DNA of 64,000 nt from assembly GCA_001557505.1 (NCBI GenBank), contig LSAX01000001.1:4774001-4838000 (forward strand). The letters are read 5' to 3'. Below the pieces are notes generated by a model. That model was not told where the DNA came from. It made no database searches and was given only the letters and a program-made list of their open reading frames with translations. Of this stretch, positions 1 to 11,644 are shown piece by piece. Both the position numbers and the translations under genes were made by a program. The first letter of the stretch is position 1, and each line of letters opens with the position of its first letter. This DNA is from Reticulascus tulasneorum. Lineage: Eukaryota > Ascomycota > Sordariomycetes > Glomerellales > Reticulascaceae.

Positions 1-615
1 CACGCCGGCACAACTCCGTTGCCTGCTAGGAAAGACGCTCTCCTTGCCACTGCCAAGATGATCGTGTCATCTAACCAAGTCGCAAAGGAGTTGTCTGGTC
101 TTGTTACTACGGGCAATCTTCGCGCAGAACCCGGCGTCGTCAACACAATCGCCCATACTGTACGATTTACATTGGATATGCGGCATCCTTGCAACGAGAC
201 ACTGGCCAGCATGATTTCTAGGTGCCGCGAAGCGTTCGACAAGATTGCCAAGGAGGACTGCGAGCGCGGCGTGGAGGTTGAGTGGACATGCCTTGCGGAG
301 AACGCGCAAGTCACATTTGACCAGAATTGTATTTCTGCCATTGAGCAGGCCGCGGACGACGTCTGCGGAGGATTTCCTGTCGCTTTCCGTGACTTCAAGC
401 CGTGGAAACATATATTGAGTGGCGCCAGTCACGATAGTTGCAATGTGAGCAAGAGAAGCCCTACCGCAATGATATTCACGCCGACGAGAAACGGCATGAG
501 CCACACCCCAGATGAGTATTGCAGTCCAGAAGACTGCGTTATTGGTGCTCAGGTGTTGCTTGGCGCCGTTGTACGGTATGACGCTGCACGTGTCCAGTCC
601 GGAGACCTCTCTTAG
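1..615 (+). CDS. M20-family amidohydrolase (N-carbamoyl amino acid/ureido hydrolase type), 3' part
   Basis: The gene enters from outside the window; the frame is open from base 1 and ends at TAG 613-615, giving the last 204 residues. The fragment opens with HAGTTPLPARKDA, which matches the HAGTTPM..R segment of the hydantoinase/carbamoylase and allantoate amidohydrolase branch of metallopeptidase family M20. Further on it has SGASHDS and a segment like the family's MIF.P...G.SH...EY, where metal- and substrate-binding residues lie. Family members hydrolyse the amide bond of N-carbamoyl amino acids, beta-ureidopropionate or allantoate, releasing ammonia and CO2. The exact substrate cannot be read from this part, and the N-terminal metal ligands are outside the window. 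It ends convergently with the Zn2Cys6 gene. A nearby GATA-rich symporter promoter and a guanine deaminase make a role in ureide nitrogen use plausible. Confidence 0.85.
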   Translation, partial: HAGTTPLPARKDALLATAKMIVSSNQVAKELSGLVTTGNLRAEPGVVNTIAHTVRFTLDMRHPCNETLASMISRCREAFDKIAKEDCERGVEVEWTCLAENAQVTFDQNCISAIEQAADDVCGGFPVAFRDFKPWKHILSGASHDSCNVSKRSPTAMIFTPTRNGMSHTPDEYCSPEDCVIGAQVLLGAVVRYDAARVQSGDLS

Positions 616-906
616 ATACTGGGGATGCTTGCGAAGGACGATCAGCGGCAGATACATCGAAAGGATCGTAGACTAAACTAGATTAGTATATATAGTTAGG
701 GCTCAAATGCAAAGATAGCGGCCTACTTACGTGTCCAGAGATTGTTAAGACTGACGTTGCTGACCTTGAGGAACCAAAGAAAGTATAGACTCTCTCTCTC
801 TAGGGCTCCATTCGCGTGATAGACAAGGATTCGTGAGCTTGCAATGAATATGCAATATACTTACGGCGGACTAGCGAGTTTACGCTTGGGAACCGGAGCG
901 GATACA
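616..906. other. Convergent 3' intergenic region
   Basis: Short spacer between the M20 gene (plus strand) and the Zn2Cys6 regulator (minus strand). It should hold both 3' untranslated regions. I see no gene-like frame. Confidence 0.5.
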
Positions 907-3499
907 TCAGTCCGGTGTGCTTCTGGATCCTTGATCCTTGAACAGCATCACAGCTGGACTGTCTGGTCCGGAGCCATGAACAGCTGCAGATAGACCCTTC
1001 CAAAATACAGCATCAAGCCTGATTGTAGCAAGCCGAGCCAGCGGCCAGGCTCGTGCCTGGGTCCGAAGGGTATCCCTCCACTTGCAAAGCAGGGTATTAT
1101 TTCGGATGGCGCTCTCTCTTGTAGTGGACTGTGCAAGGTTCATCAGAATGAAGGTTCCAATGTAGCAAAGTTGATACCGCACATCTGTAAATGCACAATA
1201 TTAGATATAGATGAGATCATCACCGAGATCAGGGGCGGAAGACTCACAGGGAGGCCAAAAGCTGGCAAAATGCTTCGCTCTAAGTGCAGAAACAATATCC
1301 GATCCTACTTTGGCACAGGTATAGCAGTTTTCGAAAATTGTTGATATAGGCTCTCGGCCATTCTCAGCAGCCGGCACGGCTTGGCAGAAAAGCGGCCGAA
1401 GGAGAGCACGAAAGATGAGTATTTCCAATGTGATATGGGACAGTCGCAAGACAACACCAAGATCGAATTCATCTTCGGTCAAGTCCGAGGCTGGCTTCGA
1501 CAGCAAGGGAATTGTCTGCCTCCAGCTCTCGATACGTGCTCGCAAAGGCTGCGCGCGATTCAAGAGCGCACTCAACGAAGCTAGTTCACGTGTTGCCCTT
1601 ATCGTGCTGCACCGTAAGATATGATTAGCGTGACGAAACTAGACAGAATTTGGTGTTTTCTTACTAGAATTCCGCGAGAACATCCGCGGCAATACTGCTT
1701 AGACTGCATTGCGCAAGGCACATCGGAATTTGTTCTATAATGGAGTCCCTGATGTCTGGATCTGCGTGAGTATCTCCCTCGAAATCATTCGCAGTGAGCT
1801 GTCTAACATCCCAATTGGCATCGTTGAGGTGAGATGGTCGTCCATACGCAAGGGCTTGCCAGGTGTGTTGGGTGTACGTAAACCACCATAATCTTCTTCG
1901 CAAAATGATCTCCTTTCGGGGTAGCCGCCAGTCAGAAGGGTCCATATTGAGCCCTAGACTCTCGGCTGTTGCCAGAGCAGAGCATGATAAGGACCAAGTG
2001 CTTGTAGGCTCAGCCACAGCGAAGTTTTGCGGGGGCATTTGAAGCAGAAGAAGACATAGTTGGAGGGAAGAGAGATGTGATAAGCGGCTTGCTCGCTGAA
2101 AGCTTCGATGGGACATGGCCCATAAGTCTTCGGTGGGTACCTGCAGATATCCCTTCGATACGCTCAACTCATCATCCAAAAAGGTGAAAGGCGCTGCCAA
2201 AGCATAGACGGCACTTCGAAGACCAATAGGAGTTGACAAGCTACAGTCTGAGTCCGGCATCCGTTCGAGATCTGCGAGGGAAAGTACAGGAAATCTAGGA
2301 TTGACAAACTGGGAGTACCTGCATGGGTCAGAAAGGCTAGAAACACCAGCCCGTAAGGCGTAAAACTCACAGTTTAAGTAGCCGCGATCCTACATTGGCT
2401 GGCACAAGCTTGTTAAGCAGTTCTAGGTCGGCTTTCTCGGTGGAGTTTCCTGAAAGAAGTCCTTCTGCGGCTTTGATGTCGTCTTGCCAAATATTCTCAT
2501 CGGTCATAACGAACTGGATCGGCATGTATCCTGCAGGTGGGCGAGGCTGACTTCCGAGGGAGTTGGAATCTGATATCCTCAATTTTTCATCGTCCATAAC
2601 CTTTCGAAAATCTAGTCGAAACATGGGATAAATATCGTGCATATTGTAAAGATAATGGCGAAGCAGATATGGATCTGATTCGCTTGAGAGGCCGATTACA
2701 TGATTCGAGTACCCTTTCCGAAGGTCTAAAGAGAATTCGACGGGCCAGTCTTGTGGTTGGGAGGCTATGGACCGGGCATCGGCCTCGTTTGCAAATCTAG
2801 TCGAACTACCGACAGCTTGGCCGTTGACCGATCCATTTTCCTGGGTGCTGGATGGTGATCGACTTGTTAGGTCAAGTGGAAGTGCTGTTCCGTGAGAGGC
2901 ATGAGGTACATTGCTGTCAATTCGAGGAGGTAGAGCATTGGATACGTATGCGCCTTCTTGCTCGAGCTGCGGTTCGGGATGGAGATCGCTGTTATTGTTT
3001 GGTAGTATGTCTACATCTTCTGTCAGTAATCTTCCAGTGTGGCCAATAAGGGTGAATGATCTTGTTTACCAAGAGGAGCAAAATCCAGCATGGGCCAGTC
3101 CAAGGGCAACAGACACGAATCTGATCGCGGTCTGAATGACTGTTGAGCATGGCCAGCGGCAGGCCAGAAGGAGGCTATCTCGGCGGCCATGATTGGATCG
3201 TCATTGTCTGGCAAACCTATAACTCCGCCGGATGGCCCATCTTGGCTCTCGTCTGTCGGTAAACCATTGGCTTGTGACCGGACAGCTATCTCGTCCGGGG
3301 GCAGTCGAGGTCGGTTCTTCTTTCTCAATGGACCTAGGACAAACGTACAGCGCTGATCAAACCTCCGGCACAGTTCACAGGCGTTATCGTTACCCTGGGC
3401 TTTGCATTGAATCTTTCTGGAGCGACAGAGGTCGCAAGGACGTTGTTTCTTGGAGCGATACTTGCGCCCATTGGGATCCGGCTGAGGCTCCGTGTTCAT
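907..3499 (-). CDS. Zn2Cys6 transcription factor with fungal-specific regulatory domain
   Basis: Five exons joined in phase: 3499-3070, 3010-2371, 2318-1665, 1606-1248 and 1184-907 (introns 59, 52, 58 and 63 bp), giving 786 residues. The start is ATG 3497-3499, just before a basic stretch and the binuclear zinc cluster. Cysteines 22, 25, 32, 41, 44 and 51 fit CX2CX6CX8CX2CX6C. The middle contains HVIGLSSESDPYLLRHY, a segment I recognise from a fungal Zn2Cys6 subfamily, followed by FVNPRFPVLS and a Fungal_trans-like helical domain. The C-terminus has the FWPPYVRYQLCYIGTF-type segment. Such proteins bind DNA in the nucleus and often control neighbouring catabolic genes. It is divergent from the symporter at 4952 across a 1.45-kb shared intergenic region, so regulation of that gene is a reasonable inference. 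An earlier TTG codon at 3529 is in frame but is not needed. Confidence 0.85.
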
Positions 3500-4951
3500 C
3501 GAAGAGGCTTTTCGGTACGCGTTGTGCAAAGTGGTGGACTAGACGGTGTCCGATAATGTCCGAGACGACAGTCGCGGCTCCTTCGAAGGTGACGTTTCTT
3601 GCGCAATAGTCTTGATGTTCGGAATTGTTGTTGAAGCTTGTCATTGCGGGGATGAGTTCAAAGGCGGAGCTCCTCGATGACTAAGGTTGTATCGAACTCT
3701 CAATCAGTGGGGAAACATTGAAGCATTGGCATTTCCTGCCTTAATGACGGCCCTCAACCTACCAATTTTCTATCTTTTCTATATACATACGACCGGGACT
3801 AGAGATGCTCGTTACCAATCCCCGGTGTCTTTGAGAACAGGTCCGGCATTTCAATCGCCCTAGAGGCTGATCACATGACGCTGGAAAGATGCCGAAATCT
3901 TTACCTAAGGTACCTTAAGCTACCTTACCTATGGGCGGACAATTGCAGGGAAGGCACTGCCACAGCCACAGGGGAGGTTAGCGCATGATTCATGACATCC
4001 ATCCACAGTAAATTGAACCCAGCTCTGTGGTGCAATGAAGGCGCGTCTGGCAAAATCCTTATACTAATAAAGGCAGAAGCCTACCTAGTAGTCTAGTGTT
4101 ATGTTACCTATTATCGAGACACCGCTGAGTTTTCCATTTCGAAACCGCAACGCCTTTCCTCAAACACAGTAACCCTCCACATCTTACCGCCTGGAGACGC
4201 CCGCGAAGCTGACTCGCCATGCAGGTGCAGCAACCAGCACCTGGCAGCTGCCAAGGATAATTCCCCTTCTCAAATATTGTCTGAGTGAACTACCTTTCGT
4301 GGCCGGAGTCACACCTCTTGTAGGACACAATCGTTCCATCTTCAGGCCCATACCCTTGGAAATAGCAGAGTTGCGGCATGGTGACCTAAGAAAATGGTAT
4401 CACAAATTTCATGAAAATTTAATTTTCACACAATCCTCCACAGCGCAGACGCCGGTCCTTGGCTGCGACTACCTTACTATGGACTCATGCTTTAAAGCTA
4501 GGTAATACCATGTCATTCTTGGGTTTAAAGCCCTACAGAATCCCCGCGGCCGCAGGGGGCAGGGCTTACATCGGGCACTTTCACGGCGGGGGAATTGGCC
4601 AATGACAGGCCAAGATAAGTCACCAGATAGCCGGAATCCGTACCAAGAGAATGGTTTATCCCCCACCGGTCTTGGCTTATCGTGTTGGCCGGGCGTTTTA
4701 TCTCAACGTTGAACGCGATTCCGGCTTGCTGGGTGGATCAAGATGAGCAATGACAACCAGAATTCACAAACATTGGCATAATGTGCGATGTGAGTTGCAG
4801 TGCTACCATCTATAAACCCGGTGAATGCTTAATTGTGGGATCTCTGTTCTGTATATATCCTGCAATGGTTCCGAAAGATTGAAGTCGTGTAATTGAAGTG
4901 ATTATACATATTCGGCACATTTATTCCTTGACACTAACTCTAAAGTCCGTC
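3500..4951. promoter_or_regulatory. Shared divergent intergenic region, regulator/symporter
   Basis: About 1.45 kb separates the start codons of the Zn2Cys6 regulator and the symporter, so it must hold both promoters. A TATA-like run, tatatat, lies near 4852, about 95 bp before the symporter ATG. A second, tatataga on the minus strand, lies near 3780. No coding frame in it looks real. Confidence 0.6.
4613..4703. promoter_or_regulatory. Cluster of four HGATAR (AreA/NIT2-type) sites
   Basis: Four matches to HGATAR fall in about 90 bp: AGATAA at 4613-4618, AGATAG at 4625-4630, CGATAA on the minus strand at 4677-4682 and AGATAA on the minus strand at 4698-4703. GATA factors of the AreA/NIT2 type bind paired sites of this kind to activate nitrogen-scavenging genes when good nitrogen sources are missing. 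The cluster lies 250-340 bp before the symporter ATG. Binding itself is inferred. Confidence 0.6.
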
Positions 4952-6573
4952 ATGAAGGCCGGCACCGACGCCATGACTAAATCTATCGACACCCAGCAGT
5001 CTCCGGCTACTGGGAGTATTGAGGTTGAGCGGGCTCTCACCCACATTATTGATCCAGTCATCGAGAAGAGAACCATTCTCAAGATGGACACAGCTGTGCT
5101 CGGGTGCTTTGGCATCATGTATCTCCTGGCCAACTTGGACCGCAACAATCTGGTAAGAATTCCCATCTAAGGGCGACAAAGAATATAGTATTCTGACAAT
5201 GGCATGCTATTAAACAGGGTTCTGCAAACATCATGGGCCTTCCCCAAGACCTGAACTTGAAAGGGAACGAGTTCGGCAACGCCGTCACACTCTTCTTCGT
5301 CACGTACGTGGTTTTTGAAACGCCTTGTTCCATATTGCTCAAGATTGTCGGGCCCAAGAACTTGCTGTCTGCCTGCATGCTTGCATGGGGTCTTGTTTGC
5401 CTGGGCATGGGCTTCATGAAGAATGTGACCCACCTGTACACCTGCCGCCTTCTTCTCGGACTGTTCGAGGCCGGTTTGATTCCATGCATCAACGCATACA
5501 TTGGTATGGTCTACTTGAGGTCCGAAATGTCCATTCGGTCGGCCGTCTACTACGCATTCAGCGCCACGGCAGGTGCCTTTGGCGGCTTGCTCGCCTCAGC
5601 CGTGTCAAATGTCACAACTGGAGGGCTCAGCTCCTGGTCTTGGCTTTTCATCATCGAGGGTATCATCACTGTTGCATTCGTGCCCGTCATCTGGTTTGTG
5701 TTTCCCAAGGATCCTCGTACTGCCTGGTTCCTAAACGAAGAGGAGCGGAACGTCATGCGTCTCCGCTACGAACTGAATCCCCATCTCTCCATGGAAGACA
5801 CTTTCAGCTGGCCCAAGGTGATCAGTGCGCTCACGGATCCCAAGACTTGGCTGCACGCCGTCATGGAGTTTTCGGTCGATGTCTCACTTTTCAGCTTCAC
5901 GACTTTCCTTCCTGCTATCATTAGAGGCCTGGGCTACACTACCGTCCAAGCCCAGCTGCTCACTGTGCCAGTTTATGTCTGGGCCACAGTGTCTTACTTT
6001 ATTCTCGCTTACCTATCCGACCGTTTCGGCCGGCGAGGTCCGTTTTTCCTCATCGCGGCTACGTTCCTTATGATCGGTTACATCATCATGCTGGCCACTG
6101 AGAGTCTCGGTGCCCGCTACGCAGCCGTGTTCATGCTTGCAGTTGGCGTATACTCAACCGTAAGAAAGCCCGTCCGAATATGTAGTAAGAGATCTGGGAG
6201 TACTGGCTAACCACAAGCGTACCTCGTCTAGACTGGCCTGGCTATCGTTTGGCTCAACAGCAACTTTGCGGGCCACTACAAGCGAGCCACTGCCCTGGGA
6301 ATCGTGTTCAGCATCGGGAACAGTTCTGGAATTGTCGTGGGGCAGGTCTTCAAAGCCCAATCGGGCCCGAGATACTTATTTGGTGTTCGCTTCGCCCTCG
6401 GTTTCACCGTACTTGGCATGGTGCTTGCATCGGCCAACATGTTCGGCCTCAACTTCGTTAATAAAAGGCGGCAGCAAAGATTGGCAGCACGTGGACCCGC
6501 GGCGGTCGACGGTGAAAGCAAGGAGCTCCAAGAGAAGGGTGACAGGAGCGACTTTTACAAGTATAACTTGTAG
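4952..6573 (+). CDS. MFS anion:cation symporter (allantoate/nicotinate permease-like)
   Basis: Three exons, 4952-5152, 5218-6159 and 6232-6573 (introns 65 and 72 bp), give 494 residues. The start is ATG 4952; an in-frame GTG at 4898 is ignored. The protein has the hallmarks of the ACS family (Dal5, Tna1, Vht1 type): LANLDRNNLGSANIMG in the first membrane segment and loop, then TCRLLLGLFEAGLIPC, and a second bundle with YLSDRFGRRG. About twelve hydrophobic segments are visible. It should sit in the plasma membrane and import small carboxylates such as allantoate, ureidosuccinate or nicotinate by proton symport. The substrate cannot be fixed from sequence. Context is the M20 amidohydrolase, the adjacent divergent Zn2Cys6 gene and four GATA sites upstream, which together favour a nitrogenous organic acid. 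Confidence 0.88.
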
Positions 6574-8238
6574 GGTCTGGTCGAAAAGTCTTGTTGACTC
6601 TTCAAGTGGCTGCTGCGAACAGAGAAACAGGCTTGGCTATATAGAGAGGCTCTCCCAAATATGATCTATTAAGTGACTGCTTAGGCTACACACAACAGTG
6701 TTTGCGATTCTTCAAGAAAGAACGTCTGAAGCTATATACTGTACAACGGGTGTGGACATGATGGACCCAGTGCATGGCACTGTTTTGAGCTGGAGGTTGC
6801 TGATCTAGAAATCTTTGCCTTATTTAGTCAGGTAAATTTTCTGATGCACTTACACCACTGAATAAAATGGAACATAGACTACTTGGCTTAATCTCTCAAG
6901 TCTGGCTTCTAGTACTACAATAACCATGAATAATTGGCCGAAACCATGCAAGTCACGCCGCGGAACCAGGATTTGAAGACTCTGATGTGAGTTGATCTGA
7001 TTTGAGGACTGTCTACGCGTGCACTTAGGCTGGAACCAGACTTTTACAAGTAGCCAAGTAATACGCAGAAACTGGTCGTTTTCAACTATCTTCGGTTTCC
7101 TCTGAATTCTATTCTTGCGAGGGTAACCTTCATCCCCAAGTCCTCATTTTAACATTACGAAATACCTCTACTGTCTCGTAAACCTGCCAATATCAAGTTC
7201 ATTTTTCACGTACGGTACAGAAAGCCCGTCGTGGAAGAACGATGCAAGCAAAGTTGTTCTTGGTTTTCGACGCGATGTGCTCACTGATGTATGATCGTGA
7301 GACTCTCAGTGCCAATGGGGTCAGCTCAACCCGTTTCATCCTGCCATCCGGGCACCTTCAACCGGTTTCCTCATCACCTTTCATTTTGTCCATTGCTTCC
7401 CCGCAAATGCCCGCTACTTCTGGCGCTTTTTTCATTGCTCCCTACAACATCTGGCTCTCGCCCGAGCGTGTTAGACAGTCCTGCATACCGGTGCCCGCGT
7501 CGGGCGAGTGGTGGGGCAATAAATAATGACGTTTTACTGGATGCAGCTCTTCAACTTATGCACGGACTAAATTTGGGTCTGCTGGGACACAAACGCAAAT
7601 TCCTTATCCCATATCTCATGCCTCGGTATTTGCGTTTCCTGGTACCATCATTTATTTCCGTATCGAATCGTGGATGTCCCAGGTGAGGCCAACAAGTTAA
7701 GTGTGCCAGCGAAAAGTACTGGAAGGTACATGAAACTTACCATCATGCCACCGTAGTTATGTCGGTGGCCACGGGCACACCAAGTACCCCCCCCCCCACT
7801 GGCCATGCAGCGCGACCCAATCTCGAGTCCGGCCCCTTTCGGGCGATACTTCTACATTGGTGTGTCTATTTAGAACTTTCGGGCTACCATCCCCGCCAGA
7901 TATTAGCGGGCGATTGCGAACTCCCCCGGGCCCTGTCCACGCCCCGTTATTAGATCCTCGAATCATGCCGATCGCAGACCGTGAAGTGGTACGTCAATCT
8001 GAAGATGACTTAAAGGGCAACAAAGCGTTCGAAACAGTAGCAATAGCAATACTGCAACCCGAGTCAAATTGTCTACCACAATAAGAAACTACACCTATTG
8101 CAATTGAGGAGCAGTGAAAAGAATCGTGGAGAGGTAATGTCTGTGAGAGACAAAGGGGGAGTGAGAATTATACAGACACAAACGTGCCTCTTGCAAATCC
8201 GCTTCTCAATAAGGTAACTCAGAGGTTCGGCATCCAGG
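6574..8238. other. Intergenic region, no gene seen
   Basis: About 1.66 kb between the symporter and the FAD hydroxylase. Frames here are short, lack family motifs and are not supported by splice joins. An 11-C homopolymer lies at 7787-7797. The last few hundred bases should include the promoter of the hydroxylase; no clear TATA box was recognised. Confidence 0.4.
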
Positions 8239-10212
8239 ATGGCTTTGGGTAGTACCACCGCTCAATATGATGTTGTCATCGTTGGTGGGGGCCCTGTTGG
8301 CCTTCTCATGGCATACCAACTGACACGATTTGGCGTGTCGGTGTGTGTGCTCGAGCAGTACGGGAAGAAGACGCAAGACGCATATGGACGAGCTATCGCG
8401 CTGTTCCCCAGGACAGCAGAACAACTGGACCAACTCGACTTGATCGATCCCATGTTGCAATTGGGGTTTGCTTGCCGAACCAGCGTCACGTACAAGGATG
8501 GCGAGAGAGTGTAGGTTCAACAATCTACATTTGCTACGTGTGTTTTCTATGACATTGGTCAGCTAAACATCTATTATGAGCAGCGTTCCTGGCAGAGTCT
8601 GGACGTTTATGGAAAACATCTGCGACACCACGTACGACTTCGTACTGGTGCTCCGCCAGATGTACACCGAAGCGATCCTCCGTGAAAAGCTAGCCTCTAT
8701 CGGTGGCGCGTATTATGAGTCTACGGAGTGCATCGACTTCGATATTGATGAATCCGCGTCGCTGGAATCCTATGGCGTGACATCCAGTTTCAAGAACAAT
8801 AAGACGAGAAAGGTTTTCCAACTAAAAAGGTTTAGTTGAGATCTTTGAGTGCCAAGAAAACTCTTGTTGATGGCGTTATAGCAAGTATATCATTGGTGCC
8901 GATGGCGGCCGCAGTTTTGTCCGCAGACATGCTGGCATCCCCTTTGAGGGTGATACGTCTGAAGACAAATGGATCCGAATCGACGGCATCATTGAGACAG
9001 ACATGCCGCTCAGCCGCTCGTACGGGTAAGAATGAGACAAATACCCCGCATACGTGGATCGTACCATTCTGACGAGATTCCCTTAGTGCTATTGAAAGCA
9101 AGACTCACGGCAATGTTCTCTGGGCTCCTCTCGACCACGGAGCCTCACGAATCGGCTACGCGTACAGCCCTGAGATTGCTGTAAAATACCCCGACGGAGT
9201 GACGCAAGAAGTCGCAGAGAAAGAGGCCATCGAGAGCATGAAGCCGTTCAATGTCAAATTTAAGGAGGTTCATTGGTGGACACTGTAAGTCTGAGATACA
9301 CGGGACGAGCGGAACAAACGCGCTTGAGAACTCAGAATCTGACAGAATATAAGATACACTATAGGACAGCGTATCGCAAAGAGCTTTTCGGTCAAGCGGC
9401 GAGTCTTCCTCTGCGGGGATGCGGCCCATACTCACAGCTCGGGCGCCGCGCAGGGTTTGAACACCGGGATCCTAGACGCTGTTAATCTTGGCTGGAAGCT
9501 TGCACTGCAAATTCGCGGCATCACCAAGCCGGAAATCCTTGACACCTATTCCACGGAACGATTGACGGCTGTGCAGAAACTCATCAACTATGACAAGGAT
9601 ATCTCTCTCCTCATGTCAAACAAATGGCCATCTTGGTACTCGGGCGACCGAAACGCCGATCCATCCATAGTGCTAGGAGAAATCTTCGAGCAAGCGGCAC
9701 CATTCAATACAGGCTTGGGCATCTCATATCCATCCAATATCATTAATCAAGCTTCCGGCCAGGAGATAAATGTCGTTTCTGGTGCTCGGCCGCCAGATGT
9801 CGAGCTCACAACGCCTGGGACCAATCAAAGGGTTCGGCTACAGCGGGTGACGCGCAACTTCGCCAAGTTTCAAGTTGTAGTATTCGCTGGAAACATTCAC
9901 TCAACATACAAATCACTGCAGAATCTAGGGAGTTTTTTGCAGTCCGCTCAGGAAGTCGAGGTTAGCTCAGCCATTGGATGGTTGACTATCAGCACGGTTG
10001 TTGGTTGCTCACCTTACGAAGCCCTGGGCATGGAGCCTTTCGGGAACACCTACTTTGACGCCAATAGCATGGCGCACGACAAGTTTGGCATTGGGTTGGA
10101 GCAGGGTGGAGTGGTAATTATTAGGCCAGATGGTCTGGTAGGTTCAAGCGGGCCAATTGAAGGCAAGTGGATTAGGGAGTATTTCGGCAAGATATTCAAA
10201 ACGGAGAACTAG
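8239..10212 (+). CDS. FAD-dependent aromatic hydroxylase (phenol 2-monooxygenase-like)
   Basis: Five exons in phase: 8239-8510, 8584-8829, 8882-9025, 9087-9284 and 9354-10212 (introns 73, 52, 61 and 69 bp), giving 572 residues. The start ATG leads directly into the Rossmann fingerprint VIVGGGPVGL (from residue 13). The second FAD/NADPH motif GADGG is at 178-182 and the GD motif CGDAAHTHSSGAAQG starts near 307. This order defines the PHBH/phenol hydroxylase class of flavoprotein monooxygenases, which hydroxylate an aromatic ring using NAD(P)H and O2. The C-terminal part fits the thioredoxin-like dimerisation domain of phenol hydroxylases. The fourth acceptor is inferred as aatataag, because only it restores the YTIGQR frame. 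The gene converges with an EthD-domain gene and lies near an SDR, suggesting shared aromatic metabolism. Confidence 0.87.
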
Positions 10213-10504
10213 AATCATGCGGTGGTGCTTTATCGATTCCATTGTTTGATAGTTGGGAACTGCAATAATACATAGCGAAATTTCTCGTTCTGGCCTCTGA
10301 ATGTCTCCCTTTGAGTAGGGAATCAGAAGCATTCGGCAACTCACGTGTATGCCAAGTACTTATACATCCACTTTACCGGTGCGGAGAAGCTCATCCGGGG
10401 TCAGCCTCAAACCCAAAGGCAAGCACTGACTTTCAGCGAATGTCTGTCCAAGTGCTACCCCGGAAAACAAAACCCAACACCGTGCACAACTGGACTTCGG
10501 ATGT

Positions 10505-11194
10505 TCACGTTGGCGACTTGTAAAGCTCCGTGACTCCGTCCTGGTCGTCCACACCCGGAATTCCCTTCCCATAAACAAGCACATCGTGTCTTTTCTTGAT
10601 ATTAGCTCGCAGTACGACTGCCGTTAGCGGTAGCAGGGACCACATTAGCTTACCCCGCAAACACCAGGATGCCGTTCACGTCAAGAAAGTTCCCGCTATC
10701 GCCATCCGGTCCTGCGATTTTTAGATATTCCGGGCTGCTGATTAAGTTCTCATAATCCTCCCAGCTTTTGAACCAGAACGTAGTGCATCCATCAAAATTG
10801 AGCAGATTGTACCCTAGTTGTTTCACCTTTTCCTTTATCTCGTTGGTTTGGTGGTGCTACAAATGCAGACTTTTAGAGCCGACGAAGTCACACAATAGAG
10901 GTAGATACCAACTTGACTGTATCTCTGCATTTTATAGAGCGAAAATGCTTCTGCGGCCGCGACCAAGTCGGCATGAACTGTGGCCCAATGCGTGTAGAAG
11001 TGCTCGTACGAAACATTAGGCAGCTTGTTGAAAAACAGTGAGATTTTGACACAAGCTTCATCTTAGGTTAATAGTCCGTGGTTCAAGTAATACGCCGACT
11101 CACGTTGATAGTGAATGCCCGTGTCGTAGTCAAAGATCTTGTTCTTAAACTCGTGTGGAATTCGCTCATGGCCCGTGGTTCTATCGTTTGCCAT
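10505..11194 (-). CDS. EthD-domain protein (dimeric alpha/beta barrel)
   Basis: A small gene assembled from four exons: 11194-11104, 11061-10913, 10856-10654 and 10589-10505 (introns 42, 56 and 64 bp; all junctions in phase), giving 175 residues. The core reads VKISLFFNKLPNVSYEHFYT followed by HWATVHADL. This matches the EthD fold, whose signature is a hydrophobic strand, then S.E.F...W...H. A second half contains TFWFKSWEDYENLISSPEY, as in the same family. EthD proteins are small dimeric barrels found in ether-degradation loci and in fungal aromatic polyketide clusters, where some act as decarboxylases, cyclases or oxygenases. Lying between the FAD hydroxylase and the SDR, it probably handles an aromatic intermediate. 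The first intron is very short, and the last donor/acceptor pair was chosen because it alone keeps the frame; these are the weaker points. Confidence 0.72.
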
Positions 11195-11644
11195 TTCGGA
11201 GTTCAGGAAGGAGGTGTGTTGGGGTGGATGATGGATAAACCTGCCTCGAGACGATAAGCGCACATTCTCGTTATAAGTAATTTGACCCAGACATGATTGC
11301 AGAGACGTCGCATCATGAGACGTACTCTGGGAGAAGGCTACACAATCCCAAGAGGCGCATCGCGGGGTTGCGACAAGCAAAGGCGGAACCAATTAAACAC
11401 CTGAGAACTAGCCTCATGGGTCAAATTGTGAGACCCATAGCATGCCCGGATAACGATGGCCGCATGTACGCTTGACGTCTAGCTCGTCCACAGCTACCAT
11501 TGAAGATCATCGAACTATAGCGCAAGCTTACATCATTGAAATTACAAACAAATTATTCAATTTCCATGCTCTAGAACTTCTGCTGAATTCCATCTCAACT
11601 AAAATTCCATACACTGCGCATCAACACGCATCTCGCAATCAACC
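11195..11644. promoter_or_regulatory. Divergent promoter region, EthD gene/SDR gene
   Basis: The EthD start codon and the SDR start codon face away from each other across 450 bp, so one region must drive both. This fits co-expression. No specific binding site was recognised. Confidence 0.5.

Noticed and set aside
4898..4951. Upstream in-frame extension of the symporter
   Set aside because: It starts with GTG, and the added residues are not conserved-looking; ATG 4952 fits the family.
7787..7797. Homopolymer of 11 C (others at 18481-18489 and 29520-29527)
   Set aside because: All lie in non-coding DNA; no function suggested. They may be prone to sequencing length error but do not affect any gene model.
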